From Mesorhizobium_K sp040049215 (lineage in GTDB: Bacteria > Pseudomonadota > Alphaproteobacteria > Rhizobiales > Rhizobiaceae), in the NCBI RefSeq assembly GCF_040049215.1, contig NZ_JBDZDN010000009.1, forward strand, positions 1-50,462: 50,462 nt of DNA, read 5' to 3'. Shown piece by piece: positions 26,527-35,130 of this stretch (within the stretch, counting starts at the first letter, position 1; each line of letters opens with the position of its first letter). The position numbers and the translations under genes are program-made. The notes under the pieces are model-generated. The model saw only the letters and a list, made by a program, of their open reading frames with translations. It had not been told where the DNA came from and searched no databases.

Positions 26527-26793
26527 CTACGTCAGCGACTCGAGGCAGGCCGTACAGCGCATTGATGCAGCAGTGGTGGCTACACCACAGAAGGGACAAG
26601 TTATGTGCCCCGGAGGCGCAGCATTAGAATGAGCTAGCCAAAGGAAACCTATGGCTACCAGTCCGATCGGCGCGGTAGCGAGCCCCAAAATAAACCAGAC
26701 GACTGGGCTCCGGCCAACGGATCGCGCTAACCAAGACGTAGCAACTGCCTGCAGTAGCCATATGACAAAAAGCAGAAATAGCTGTCCACTCAT
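26527..26793 (-). CDS. Small membrane protein with a zinc-ribbon-like tail
   Basis: An 88-residue protein starting at 26793 after a GGGGG site. Two hydrophobic segments (LFLLFVIWLLQAVATSWLA and VVWFILGLATAPIGLVAIGF) are followed by a CPFCG and a CTAC pair spaced 14 residues apart, the form of a short zinc ribbon facing the cytoplasm. Such membrane-zinc-ribbon proteins are common and mostly uncharacterised. Sequence just upstream of the start carries a short relic of a serine recombinase (about 26862-26892). Confidence 0.62.
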   Translation of the reverse strand: MSGQLFLLFVIWLLQAVATSWLARSVGRSPVVWFILGLATAPIGLVAIGFLWLAHSNAAPPGHITCPFCGVATTAASMRCTACLESLT

Positions 26794-26861
26794 CGTTGCC
26801 CCCAATGACGATTTCAGTAGTCTACACCAGATCTCTCGCGTCCATAAAGGGCAGCTGCTGC

Positions 26862-26892
26862 GCGTCGGCACGTGCACGTTGCGGATGTTTGA
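26862..26892 (-). pseudogene. Short relic of a serine recombinase C-terminus
   Basis: Read on the minus strand, this stretch encodes WQVSNIRNVHV, matching WQVSNVRNVLT near the C-terminus of the serine recombinase at 28997-29677. At DNA level about 30 bases align with a few mismatches (GCACGTT, CGGA, GACACCTGC). Nothing else of the gene is readable, so this is at most the scar of an older related element. The match is short. Confidence 0.4.
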
Positions 26893-27262
26893 CACCTGCA
26901 CCGCGGGCGGTGCAAGAAAGACTGCCGGCTGGCGTCCGTCGCGTTGCCAAGCCGAACAAATTCTGTATTCCCCTCTACGCCAGGGGATCGGCAGTGGTGG
27001 AGGTCGACGGCAAAGGCAACATGATTGAGATCGTCGCTTGGGAGGCGACTCGCTCGTGGTGGGCGTTGCGTTCGACCTTTCTGCGACCTCCTTTCAACAA
27101 GTCTTATGAGCACGGCGGAAGTCCTGGGTCGAGCCCGAGCGGATTGTGAAACGCTAGAACGGCCACTACTCCAGGGCGATCAAGACGTACGATGCTGTTG
27201 CCTTTCAGCAGACCCCCCCTCTGCGCCTGGCATTGGCGTTCCGGCCGACGCTCTCCTCCGGC
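26893..27262. other. About 370 bases without a convincing gene
   Basis: Beyond the short recombinase relic at its left edge, this stretch holds only overlapping frames with no ribosome-binding site and no recognisable protein. Its position next to that relic suggests decayed mobile-element sequence. Confidence 0.4.
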
Positions 27263-28201
27263 CTAGCCGCCATCTTGCCCGCAACGCCTGTAGATAACCG
27301 TCTTTGGAGGTCGGCTTGGATCTGATTCCCAGAAGATTTCAAGTTGTGTGCCAACAATATGTGCAGAGAAGAAATAGGTTTCGTCCTCAACGATACCGTA
27401 GTCATAGGATAACACTATTCGATCATTTGACTCGCCGATGCTGACAATTAAGGCGTCCGTGTCACTATTGTCATAAAAGTGGCTTTGGTCAAAATATATG
27501 TAGTGGTTATCAAATTTGCGTGGCAAAGCTTTCAGGTCGGGCTCGGCAGCCAGCGCGGGACAAAGCGATAGATCCCGCACCCATATGCCAGCCAAAAGAG
27601 CTAAATGGTTCTTGGCTCCTCGTAAGCTGGTGCCTGATTTTATCCGCTTTGGCCACAGCACCTGGCCTGATGGCACGAACTCACCGTCGTTCCAAAGATA
27701 GTAGTCGCTTCGGTCTGCAACCGGATAGACAGAATTGTCGTTGCGGAAGCCTTCCTCAAATGGGTTGATCACCAACAGTCGACTGTTGGACCGAAACTTT
27801 AGCCCAAAACTGAAGATCGGTATTTGTGCAACTGGCGTTCCGGTTTCCAAGTCAAAGAGTAGACCAGTAGAGCACTCCGTGCCGCAGCCAGTCTTCAGGA
27901 TCGCATATCGATCTGCGAATCGAACCTCGCGGTTATTGACTAGGGCCATGTAGCCGCGCTGGACGTCCTCGAACGTTGCGTCTGGTTGATCTGAAAAATC
28001 TCCATAGACCTTCAAAGAGACATAGCGATCCAGTTCCGGCGTGTCGTCGGGCTTCCAACTGAGCGGAGCAATGCGACCCGTCCAGGTATTGGCAGGATAG
28101 TTGTCGAAGATGTTATCGGGCCTCAGCCAGACACTTTGGACGAGAGCAACGGCAGACAGCACGACTAGGAGGAATGCAGACAACAGCAAACCTTTGCGCA
28201 T
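27263..28201 (-). CDS. Membrane-anchored periplasmic protein of unknown function
   Basis: A 312-residue protein starting at 28201, six bases after GGAGGG. One N-terminal hydrophobic segment (LLLSAFLLVVLSAVALVQSVWL) serves as anchor or uncleaved signal. The body is beta-rich with aromatic, acidic stretches (YADRYAILKTGCGTEC-like region, YIYFDQSHFYDNSDTDALIV), and cysteines occur as GCGTEC and near the C-terminus. I recognise no family. The composition is lower in GC than its surroundings. It stands alone between two oppositely oriented genes. Confidence 0.65.
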   Translation of the reverse strand: MRKGLLLSAFLLVVLSAVALVQSVWLRPDNIFDNYPANTWTGRIAPLSWKPDDTPELDRYVSLKVYGDFSDQPDATFEDVQRGYMALVNNREVRFADRYAILKTGCGTECSTGLLFDLETGTPVAQIPIFSFGLKFRSNSRLLVINPFEEGFRNDNSVYPVADRSDYYLWNDGEFVPSGQVLWPKRIKSGTSLRGAKNHLALLAGIWVRDLSLCPALAAEPDLKALPRKFDNHYIYFDQSHFYDNSDTDALIVSIGESNDRIVLSYDYGIVEDETYFFSAHIVGTQLEIFWESDPSRPPKTVIYRRCGQDGG

Positions 28202-28343
28202 CCACACCCTCCATCTGCGTTAGTTTCGCCAACCCGCAAAGGATGATATGGATGCCGATCAGATAAGTCGAGCAGGTGGCTCGCGAGCTGCGGGCTGATT
28301 GTGAGAACTGAACTCATGCCTATCGTTTGAACCGGGTTCACGG

Positions 28344-28931
28344 ATGATGAAAGGGACACTCAAGATACCGAGCATTTTTGTGGTATTTTTTGTATATTTT
28401 GCTTTATGTACTAGCACGATCTGCTATGCACAAAGCGTCGTTTTTACAGAAAGAGGAATATATTTAGAATCTAGACCCGAATCTCACGTACTTATTGGGG
28501 AATACGTGAATCTGGAGCATTTGGGTCGGCGTTTTTCTCAGTGCGATGTGACTGCAGAATACTATGATGGAGATGAAGAGGGGGTCTCCACCAAGATCGA
28601 GTGTAACGGCGTTTCCGTCTCCGTCGAATTTGATCCAGCTGGTCGTATAGTCGGATTTCACACCTCTGATCGGGGTGCCGCTTTTGAAAACGGCGTTCGT
28701 GTCGGAGATCCTTTGGAAGATGCTTTGGGCTCAGAGGCCTTTTGTAATATTTGTCGTGAAGATCACGGCGACTTCTGTCAGAGATCGGAACTGAGTTCCG
28801 TCGTATATGATATCGAAATGCGCGCCGATTGTGGCCTTACTGAAAAGAATGTCGTCCAAGGGTGTAGAGGCACACACCTAATTCCCTCATGCGCAACGGT
28901 TAGTGGGCTAGGTGTTTGGGAGACGAACTAG
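28344..28931 (+). CDS. AT-rich exported protein of unknown function
   Basis: A 195-residue protein with a signal peptide rich in phenylalanine (IPSIFVVFFVYFALCTSTICYAQ). The mature part contains seven or more cysteines (EAFCNICREDHGDFCQ, RADCGLTEK, GCRGTHLIPSC), so several disulfides are likely. The codons are notably AT-rich for this window, as in TTTTTTGTGGTATTTTTT around 28373, marking it as a recent acquisition. The start may be 28344 or 28347. It ends 65 bases before the convergent recombinase gene and may be that element's cargo. Confidence 0.65.
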   Translation: MMKGTLKIPSIFVVFFVYFALCTSTICYAQSVVFTERGIYLESRPESHVLIGEYVNLEHLGRRFSQCDVTAEYYDGDEEGVSTKIECNGVSVSVEFDPAGRIVGFHTSDRGAAFENGVRVGDPLEDALGSEAFCNICREDHGDFCQRSELSSVVYDIEMRADCGLTEKNVVQGCRGTHLIPSCATVSGLGVWETN

Positions 28932-28996
28932 CGGTGCGCCCCCGCCATTGCCAGCCGCTAATGTTTGGCTGTCCCGCATAAGTGTGTTCATCCCGT

Positions 28997-29677
28997 CTAT
29001 AAAAGGCCGTTGCCGCGAGTGAGCACGTTTCGGACGTTAGACACCTGCCACCTGCCGCCGCGCGAGGTTCTGATGCCGCGTGCCTCCAGCGCAGCCGCAA
29101 TGCCCCGCAAGCTCGTAATGCCGGCCCGCTGGATGGTGCGGATGATCGGAATGATCTCGCCGGCGAAGCGATCTGCCTGTCCCAGACTAGCCGCGCGTCC
29201 CTTTGCTGCGGCCAGCGCCGGCGACCGGTTGCCGAGCCTCGCGCCCTGTGCCTTCCGCGCAGCAAGTGCCGCCTTCGTCCGTTCCGATATCAGCTGGCGC
29301 TCCTTCTCGGCGAGTGCGGCATAAAGATGAAGCATGAACGGGTCCGCATCGGCGCCAAGCTCCGCAACGATGAAGGCGACGCGACTGGCCATCAGGCCGG
29401 AGATGAAGGCCACGTCGCGCGACAGCCGATCGAGTTTGGCGACAATCACCGGACATCGCGCCTGTCGAGCCGCAGCCAGGGCCTGGGCGAGGTGAGGGCG
29501 CCTGTCCAGCGCATCGGAGCCCTTGCCGGTCTCGACGTCGACATGCTCGCCGATCACCTGAAAGCCTTCGGCGTTGGCGAAGTGCTCCACACGCGCGCGC
29601 TGCGCCTCGATGCCGAGACCCGATCGGCCCTGCCTTTGCGTGGACACGCGATAGTAGGCGATTGCGCACTGCGACAT
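28997..29677 (-). CDS. Small serine recombinase (resolvase/invertase)
   Basis: A 226-residue recombinase with catalytic S12 in AYYRVST and the family segments KLDRLSRDVAFISGLM and LHLYAALAEKERQLISERT. The C-terminal part (about 165-226) is a DNA-binding region ending GGRWQVSNVRNVLTR. Its length matches resolvases and invertases rather than the large recombinases elsewhere in the window, and its sequence is only distantly related to them. I start it at 29677 with a GAGG site upstream. A perfect 9-base inverted repeat lies 22-43 bases upstream (29699-29720). Confidence 0.88.
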   Translation of the reverse strand: MSQCAIAYYRVSTQRQGRSGLGIEAQRARVEHFANAEGFQVIGEHVDVETGKGSDALDRRPHLAQALAAARQARCPVIVAKLDRLSRDVAFISGLMASRVAFIVAELGADADPFMLHLYAALAEKERQLISERTKAALAARKAQGARLGNRSPALAAAKGRAASLGQADRFAGEIIPIIRTIQRAGITSLRGIAAALEARGIRTSRGGRWQVSNVRNVLTRGNGLL

Positions 29678-29698
29678 GGAAACCTCGCTGGTGTTCAG

Positions 29699-29720
29699 AC
29701 TGCAAACCACCGTTTGCAGT
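29699..29720. promoter_or_regulatory. Perfect inverted repeat upstream of the small serine recombinase
   Basis: ACTGCAAAC at 29699-29707 and GTTTGCAGT at 29712-29720 are exact inverted copies separated by four bases. The site ends about 20 bases before the recombinase start. It could be the recombinase's own binding or crossover site, or a repressor operator. Confidence 0.55.
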
Positions 29721-29903
29721 TTGCTCACAAGGGCAAGAAAGCCAAGTTCGCATGTGCGCCTAGCGCCTATTTCGGTCGTAGAAACTGCGTTTTGCGAATC
29801 CCCGAGACCAGACATTGCCCGCCTCAGGCCTGGATGCCTGGATTGCGCCAAGACCGGACGTCAACTCGAGAGCTGCGAGGGTATAGTTGGTGCAAGTTCT
29901 TCG

Positions 29904-31131
29904 TTAGAATTGGCTCTCCCGCATCAGTAGCGCCACGACTGTCCCTGACATGAATGTCAGTGCTGCGATCGATCCGATCGCCGAAGCGAAGCCGAAGAAG
30001 TCGGCAATGAGGCCAGCCGACAGCATAGCCGAGGTCGCGCCAGAAGCGATAGACGCTGAGCGAACGTGCCCGCCAAGAAGGGTGCGAGGCATCGGAAACT
30101 GCCGCGATCAGACTCGGATAGACCATCGCGGTGCCGATGCCGAGGAGAAGACTTGCAGCCAGCCACCAGGTGAAGTCGCGCGTGAATGCGGTGAGGAAAA
30201 GCGCGGCTGCCTGCACCCACATGCCCGCGACGATCAGGCCCTTGCGTCCCCAGCGGTCGCTAAGCGGCCCGGTCACGACCTGAAGCAGGCCCCATACGAT
30301 CGGATAGGCGGCCTTCAGGATGCCTATGCGCTCGAGGCCAAGACCGTTTGCGGCGAAGAACAGCGGGAAAATGCCCCAACTCATGCCATCGTTGAGATTG
30401 TTGACCAGCCCAGCCTGAGAAGCGGCGAAGAGATTGCGGTCGCGGAACGAGGTCAGCGTGAAAATCTCGCGGAATGTCAGCGGCGAGGCTTCCTTCGTAT
30501 GGTTCGCCATTTCCAGCCGCACGTGGTCGCGCGTGTCGCGCACCAGCAGGATCGACAATACTGTCCCCAGCACCGCATAGCCGACGCCCAGATAGATCGG
30601 CACAGGGCGCAGGCCGTACTGTCCCGCGAGATAGCCCGTCACGAAAGCAGTGACGCCCACGGCGAGGTAGCCGGCGAACTCGTTGAGCCCTACCGCGAGG
30701 CCGCGTCCCTTCGGGCCGACGAGGTCGATCTTCATGATCACCGTCATCGACCAGGCAAATCCCTGGCTGATGCCGAGCAGCGCATTGGCAGCGATGATCC
30801 AGCTCCAGCTCGGCGCCCAGATGATCATGAATGGCACCGGCAGTCCGCAAAGCCAGCCGAGAACAAGCACACGCTTGCACCCCCAGCGGTCAGCGAGTTG
30901 GCCCGAGACAAGGTTTGCAAGCGCCTTCACGACGCCGAAGCTGACGATGAAGGAGACGACCAGCGTAGTGGAGGCGATGCCGAACTCTTCGCTGCCGATC
31001 AGCGGCACGACGGTGCGCTCGATGCCGACCATGCCGCCGACAAATGCGTTGATCAGCACCAGGAGCGAAAATTGCCGCCAGTTTGCGCCAAGCCCAAGCT
31101 TCACCGCCGATGTGGCGGCTGCAACGGTCAC
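29904..31131 (-). pseudogene. MFS transporter, frameshifted near its C-terminus
   Basis: A major facilitator transporter of about 410 residues with 12 expected helices. The loop motif between helices 2 and 3 is present (GQLADRWGCKRVLVLG) and repeated in the second half (GPLSDRWGRKGLIVAG). At about 30020 the frame breaks: after RFWRDLGYAVG the sequence leaves the protein pattern, while another frame resumes SAGLIADFFGFASAIGS and ends properly at 29904. The last helix or two are therefore lost; unshifted translation runs on to 29824 with unrelated residues. It is the third gene of the ArsR-rhodanese/metallo-hydrolase operon (ATGA overlap at 31128) and probably exported a sulfur compound such as sulfite; the substrate is inferred from context. 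Confidence 0.8.
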
Positions 31132-31862
31132 TGCACCGGTATCCCGGCATTCGCCGCCCGCGTCTGTGCCGCGCCCGGCGGCGGTGGCGGAATGTCAGCG
31201 ATCATGGCGGCAACGAACGCCGCCTCGTCCTCGATGCGGAAAGCCTTGTTGAACCGCCGCTCGAAGCCGATCGTCGACGTCGGCTTGCCGCTGAGCGAGC
31301 GCCCGCATACGGAGCCGGAAAACGCTCCCGGCAGGACTTCGATATGATCCGGCAATTCACTCAGACGGCGAACGCTTGCAAACAGCGCTCTTGCGCCCTC
31401 CTCGGCGCTCGATGCGAGTTCGGTCCGGCCAAGGTCGCCGACCATCAATGTGTGGCCGGTCAGAACAAACCATGGCTCGGCAGCCCGAGTCCTGTCGGTG
31501 ACGAGCAGCGAGATATGTTCGGGCGTATGGCCGGGCGTGTGCATGGCGGTGACGGCAACGTTGCCGAGTTCGAGCACGTCGCCGTCTTTTACGCGTCGAA
31601 ACGGAAAACCAGTGTCGGCGCCTTCGAACAGCACATATTCGGCGCCGGACGCATCCGCGAGCGCACGCCCGGCGGAAATGTGATCGGCATGGAGATGGGT
31701 ATCGATGACGTAGAGAATGCGCATCCCCGTCGTGGCGGCAGCCTCGATATAGGGGGCGATATCGCCAACCGGATCGACGACAGCGGCAGACGCCTTGCCG
31801 CCGCAGCCGAAAAGGTAGGACGCCGCGACGGGATTAAAGTGAAGGAATTGCCTGAGTATCAT
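31128..31862 (-). CDS. Metallo-beta-lactamase-fold hydrolase, persulfide-dioxygenase-like
   Basis: A 244-residue protein with the metal motif HLHADH (H56, H58, D60, H61), a later histidine in TPGHTPEHIS, and an LTGHTLMVGDLGRTEL segment. This layout matches ETHE1/Blh-type persulfide dioxygenases, which oxidise glutathione persulfide to sulfite using one iron. Assignment to this branch rather than generic glyoxalase II rests on the GD-x-GRTEL phrase and on linkage to rhodanese and ArsR genes, as in the BigR/Blh sulfide-detoxification operon. It overlaps both neighbours by four bases (ATGA), so the three genes form one translationally coupled operon. Confidence 0.82.
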   Translation of the reverse strand: MILRQFLHFNPVAASYLFGCGGKASAAVVDPVGDIAPYIEAAATTGMRILYVIDTHLHADHISAGRALADASGAEYVLFEGADTGFPFRRVKDGDVLELGNVAVTAMHTPGHTPEHISLLVTDRTRAAEPWFVLTGHTLMVGDLGRTELASSAEEGARALFASVRRLSELPDHIEVLPGAFSGSVCGRSLSGKPTSTIGFERRFNKAFRIEDEAAFVAAMIADIPPPPPGAAQTRAANAGIPVQ

Positions 31863-32560
31863 GGGTTAGCTCCAGGAACATGCCCTTGCGAAGCCGAAAC
31901 CGGAAGGCCTGCCGCCTTCCATTCCGGAAAACCTTCCGCAAGCCGTCGTGCCTTGCGACCGCTGGACTTCAGCGTCTCCACGGCCCGGTCTGCGTAGACG
32001 CAGTATGGTCCGCGGCAATAGGCGACGTACTCCTTGGTCTTCGGCAGCTTCCGAAGGCTTTCCTGCAACAGGTCGATGGGTGCGGAGATCGCGCCTTCGA
32101 TGTGGCCCGCCTCATATTCGTGCGGAGGCCGGGTATCGAGGATCGTCACCTCGCCTGAGCGCGCCATACGCTGCAGATCGTCGAAATTCACGGCATCGCT
32201 GTCGGCCCTGCCGACGAAGTGTTCGGCAACAAGCCTGTCGATTTCGGCAAGACGGCGCTCCGCCACCAGCCGCATCGCGCGTGTCAGCTCAAACACCGAC
32301 TGGTCCGCGAGCCGATAGTAGACGGAGGGCCCGGCCTTGCGGCTCAGCACGAGGCCAGCCTCGCGAAGCGAGATGAGATGTTGTGACGCATTCGCCAGCG
32401 AAAGACCGGTCTCCTTGGCTAGAGAGTCGACGGTCCGATCGCTCTGCGCAAGCAGTTCGAGAAACTCGATGCGAGAGGGGTTGGCGATCGCCTTGCCTAT
32501 ACGTGCGAACTGCCCGTAGAGCCGATTCTTAAATTCCCGGTGCTGGCGATCTTTCTTCAT
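31859..32560 (-). CDS. ArsR-family repressor fused to a rhodanese domain
   Basis: A 233-residue fusion. Residues about 15-90 are an ArsR-type winged helix (recognition region LSLANASQHLISLREAGLV). Residues about 125-225 are a rhodanese domain with DTRPPHEYEAGHIEGA and the active-site loop CRGPYC starting at C182. The winged helix should repress the operon, and the rhodanese half may sense or transfer sulfane sulfur. I start at 32560 (ATG); an in-frame TTG lies at 32566. A palindrome immediately upstream (32561-32580) is a likely autoregulatory operator. It is the first gene of a sulfide/sulfite-handling operon with the metallo-hydrolase and MFS genes. Confidence 0.87.
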   Translation of the reverse strand: MKKDRQHREFKNRLYGQFARIGKAIANPSRIEFLELLAQSDRTVDSLAKETGLSLANASQHLISLREAGLVLSRKAGPSVYYRLADQSVFELTRAMRLVAERRLAEIDRLVAEHFVGRADSDAVNFDDLQRMARSGEVTILDTRPPHEYEAGHIEGAISAPIDLLQESLRKLPKTKEYVAYCRGPYCVYADRAVETLKSSGRKARRLAEGFPEWKAAGLPVSASQGHVPGANP

Positions 32561-32580
32561 ACTCAAGAAGTCTATTGAGT
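32561..32580. promoter_or_regulatory. Probable operator of the ArsR-rhodanese operon
   Basis: ACTCAA at 32561-32566 and TTGAGT at 32575-32580 form an inverted repeat with an eight-base spacer. It directly abuts the start codon, a good place for autorepression by the winged-helix protein. No clear ribosome-binding site is visible there. Confidence 0.5.
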
Positions 32581-32767
32581 AACAGAGTATGCGTCAAATG
32601 GAGGGGGCTCGGGTGCAAAGGCGAGTGCGCGGCCAAGTCCGCCAAGGCCATCCCCATTGCAACTTGCATGGTCTGTTCGTTTCGCGACTGCAAGCGCTAT
32701 GATGGAACAGGATCCGGAATGTAGCCCGAGATCCAGATCACGTTGTCACTACTGCCGGGGGGCACCG

Positions 32768-33244
32768 ATGATGACTGTAGATGACATGCTCTTCGAAGCT
32801 CGCGCGATGCTGGCAATACGCGTCGCTCCTACGGAAGCCTATGACGAGATGGAACGAGGCGCACTGCTCGTCGATATTCGGTACCTTGAGCAACGGGTTC
32901 GCGACGGCGAGATCCCCAGGGCAGTTCACATTGCGCGCAATGAGTTTGAGTGGCGCTGTGATCCAAGCTCGGCATGGCGGCACCGGATGATCAGGAAAGG
33001 AGACTACGAGCGGCGCATAATCGTGATCTGCAACCAAGGCTACCAATCGAGTTTCGCGGCTGCGAACCTCGTGCGCATGGGTCTGAGAAACGCTACTGAC
33101 GTTGAGGGCGGTATGGAGAACTGGCTCCAGAACGGCCTGCCCATCCGTCCATTTGAGCACAATAAACTGCGCAAACTCCTGCATGTGACTGCTGCACAGA
33201 TCGCAAACCCGCAAAGCCGCCCGATCCATGGTCGGCCACGTTAA
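32768..33244 (+). CDS. Single-domain rhodanese
   Basis: A 158-residue protein with a rhodanese fold: ALLVDIRYLEQRVRDGEIPRA, the catalytic loop beginning at C88 (VICNQGYQSS), and the closing DVEGGMENWLQNGLPI. Rhodaneses carry sulfane sulfur on this cysteine. It is divergent from the ArsR-rhodanese operon 200 bases away and may share its sulfur substrate. Two adjacent ATGs (32768, 32771) are both preceded by a G-rich site. The frame remains open upstream, but that sequence is not rhodanese-like. Confidence 0.8.
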   Translation: MMTVDDMLFEARAMLAIRVAPTEAYDEMERGALLVDIRYLEQRVRDGEIPRAVHIARNEFEWRCDPSSAWRHRMIRKGDYERRIIVICNQGYQSSFAAANLVRMGLRNATDVEGGMENWLQNGLPIRPFEHNKLRKLLHVTAAQIANPQSRPIHGRPR

Positions 33245-33438
33245 GTCTAGTTGGGCAACGGAGGCTTCATTGCCGCCCATTCGGACCCGCCAGTTGCGTC
33301 CGATGCTCAGCGACGGGCGCGAACCGTGCATCATGGGTCAAGATGGCGTCGTTGGCCACGTCCACCTCAGAGTGCGCTTTCGAGGCTTTGCACCGTTTAG
33401 CTGACAATCTGGAGACGGCCCTGAAACCGAACTTCTGC

Positions 33439-34713
33439 TTAAACAACCCACCTCATGTCTCGCATTGGAAAGACGAGTGGCCTTTTCTGCGGCTCCTCGT
33501 AGGCAACGCACATCAAGCCAAAAGCATCGGCGCCGTGTGACGACCAGTCATGGTCGGGACCAAGCCCGATGTTGCGGGCCTCATCATGCTTCTCGTGGTA
33601 CCAGCCAAGAGCATCGAGACCGGGGGAGCAGGGCTCGGCATTGAACCAGATCGCCGGGAACAACCGGCGGCCGGCCTCGACCCGCTTCATGGCTGCGCCC
33701 TTGCCCTGATTGGGCACGGTGGTAACGAAGAAACCGGCCGAGCGGATGTGATCCTCGAAGCGAATTGCCGTCACCGCATCCTCCTGCGATCCATCATGCG
33801 GCAGGTAGCATTCGGCGTTGCCGTAGTCTTTCGATCGCAGCCATTCGAGATGGGCTCCCAGCGGCTGTCGCACGGCCTCGTAATAGTCGAGCACCCTGAT
33901 CTCGCGTCCGACGAACTGTGCAATCCAGATCGCGGTGGCGTCCCTGACGCCAATGTCCCAGAACGCCTTGATTGGCATCAACGGATCACGCGCCAGCCTG
34001 CCGATGCGGTTTTCCTGTCGGGCGACGGTGAGCGAGGCTGCGTAGTATGCGCCGGAGAGAACGCTTGCATAGTCGCCCTCCCAGATATGGCCGTACTGGT
34101 CGGGATCGGTGCGCATGCAATCGCGGCGCTCCTGTTCGAGTTCGGCAGGCAGCCAGGGATTGTCACTCCAGTTGGCGCGCACGACCGTGGCGCCGGTTGG
34201 CAACTCCCTGCCGCGCAGCATGACATCGACGGGATCGGTCTTTCTCCTTGGGTTCCACGAGAACCACAGCTCCGAGCCCGGCGCCCGGATGGTGGGACGA
34301 AGCAGGGCGAGGGAGGTGGTCGACAGAGTTTGTGCTTCCTCGACCCAGGCACGCTTAAATCCCTCCAGCGACTTGATGGAGTCGGCGGTGTGGTCCTGCA
34401 TGCCCTGGAAGGTGATCAGCCCGTCGCCAGGCGTCTCGATGACCTCGCGGAACACCCGGAAGCCGTCGGCCTCGCCCAACCGGCAGACGGCAAGTTTGTC
34501 TTCGAGCAGTCGCTTTGCCGAATCCTTGAGGCTCTTCTGGACCTCACGGATGCAGACCGATCGCAGGCCAGCCTCGGCGAGGCTGTCCTCGATCAGCAGG
34601 CCGGCAAAGAAGTGGGACTTGCCGGAGCCGCGGCCGCCATGCGCGCCCTTGTAGCGGGCGCCGGCCAGCAGCGGCTGGAAGATTTTGGCTGTTTCGATCT
34701 GAAGGACGGACAA
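33439..34713 (-). CDS. Phage terminase large subunit (PBSX type)
   Basis: A 424-residue packaging motor. Walker A is GGRGSGKS at 26-33, Walker B with the catalytic glutamates is RAWVEEAQ at 121-128, and the coupling stretch SWNPRRKTDPVD follows. The C-terminal nuclease begins at FWDIGVRDATA near residue 250. The protein is full length for this family. It pumps phage DNA into an empty capsid and cuts it, normally with portal and capsid genes directly downstream; here the next gene in that direction is a bacterial rhodanese. The gene preceding it is a small HTH protein 14 bases away. Confidence 0.92.
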   Translation of the reverse strand: MSVLQIETAKIFQPLLAGARYKGAHGGRGSGKSHFFAGLLIEDSLAEAGLRSVCIREVQKSLKDSAKRLLEDKLAVCRLGEADGFRVFREVIETPGDGLITFQGMQDHTADSIKSLEGFKRAWVEEAQTLSTTSLALLRPTIRAPGSELWFSWNPRRKTDPVDVMLRGRELPTGATVVRANWSDNPWLPAELEQERRDCMRTDPDQYGHIWEGDYASVLSGAYYAASLTVARQENRIGRLARDPLMPIKAFWDIGVRDATAIWIAQFVGREIRVLDYYEAVRQPLGAHLEWLRSKDYGNAECYLPHDGSQEDAVTAIRFEDHIRSAGFFVTTVPNQGKGAAMKRVEAGRRLFPAIWFNAEPCSPGLDALGWYHEKHDEARNIGLGPDHDWSSHGADAFGLMCVAYEEPQKRPLVFPMRDMRWVV

Positions 34714-34727
34714 GTCGCCAGCCGATC

Positions 34728-35129
34728 TCAGTCTGGCTTGCTTGGGAAGTGGGGTATCGCCCTTGGCGTCTCCCGCTCGGCGGGATCGACGATGATGCGC
34801 CTGACGACGCTGATCCTGACCGGATTGTTCTCGACGCCTCCATGTTCGTTGACGATGGTTTCCTTCCAGCCCATTCGCGTCTTTGCCCAGAAGATGGCAG
34901 CGGTAACCGACTGCGGGCCGTCGCCGGTCGCCTTCTTGAACAGGCTCTGCGCGACAGCCGAATTGGCTTTCACGTGACCAAGGTCGAGTTCGGAGCGGTA
35001 GTGCTTGCGCAACGTCTTCGGATCGATGCCGATCACCCTGGCAATGCCAAGCTCCGGAATGCCGTAACCGGCCATTGCCTCGACCTGGCGGCGCAGGGCG
35101 GGATCGGGAGTGTGGACCGGACGGGCCAT
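34728..35129 (-). CDS. Small HTH protein, probable terminase small subunit
   Basis: A 133-residue protein starting at 35129 (MARPVHTPDP). It has an N-terminal helix-turn-helix (about 15-42: AGYGIPELGIARVIGIDPKTLRKHYR) and a helical second half with FWAKTRMGWKET. Proteins of this kind lie just ahead of PBSX-type large terminases and are thought to recognise the packaging site. A P27-family small subunit also exists at 37080, so which one partners the large subunit is open. Confidence 0.72.
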   Translation of the reverse strand: MARPVHTPDPALRRQVEAMAGYGIPELGIARVIGIDPKTLRKHYRSELDLGHVKANSAVAQSLFKKATGDGPQSVTAAIFWAKTRMGWKETIVNEHGGVENNPVRISVVRRIIVDPAERETPRAIPHFPSKPD

Positions 35130-35130
35130 G

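Noticed and set aside
29950..31347. A 465-codon open frame on the plus strand opposite the MFS and metallo-hydrolase genes
   Set aside because: It is the antisense shadow of two clear genes in high-GC DNA. The translation is rich in Arg, Glu, Asp and His with no domain.
33550..34977. A 475-codon plus-strand frame opposite the large terminase
   Set aside because: The terminase on the minus strand has Walker A, Walker B and nuclease motifs in order; the opposite frame has none.
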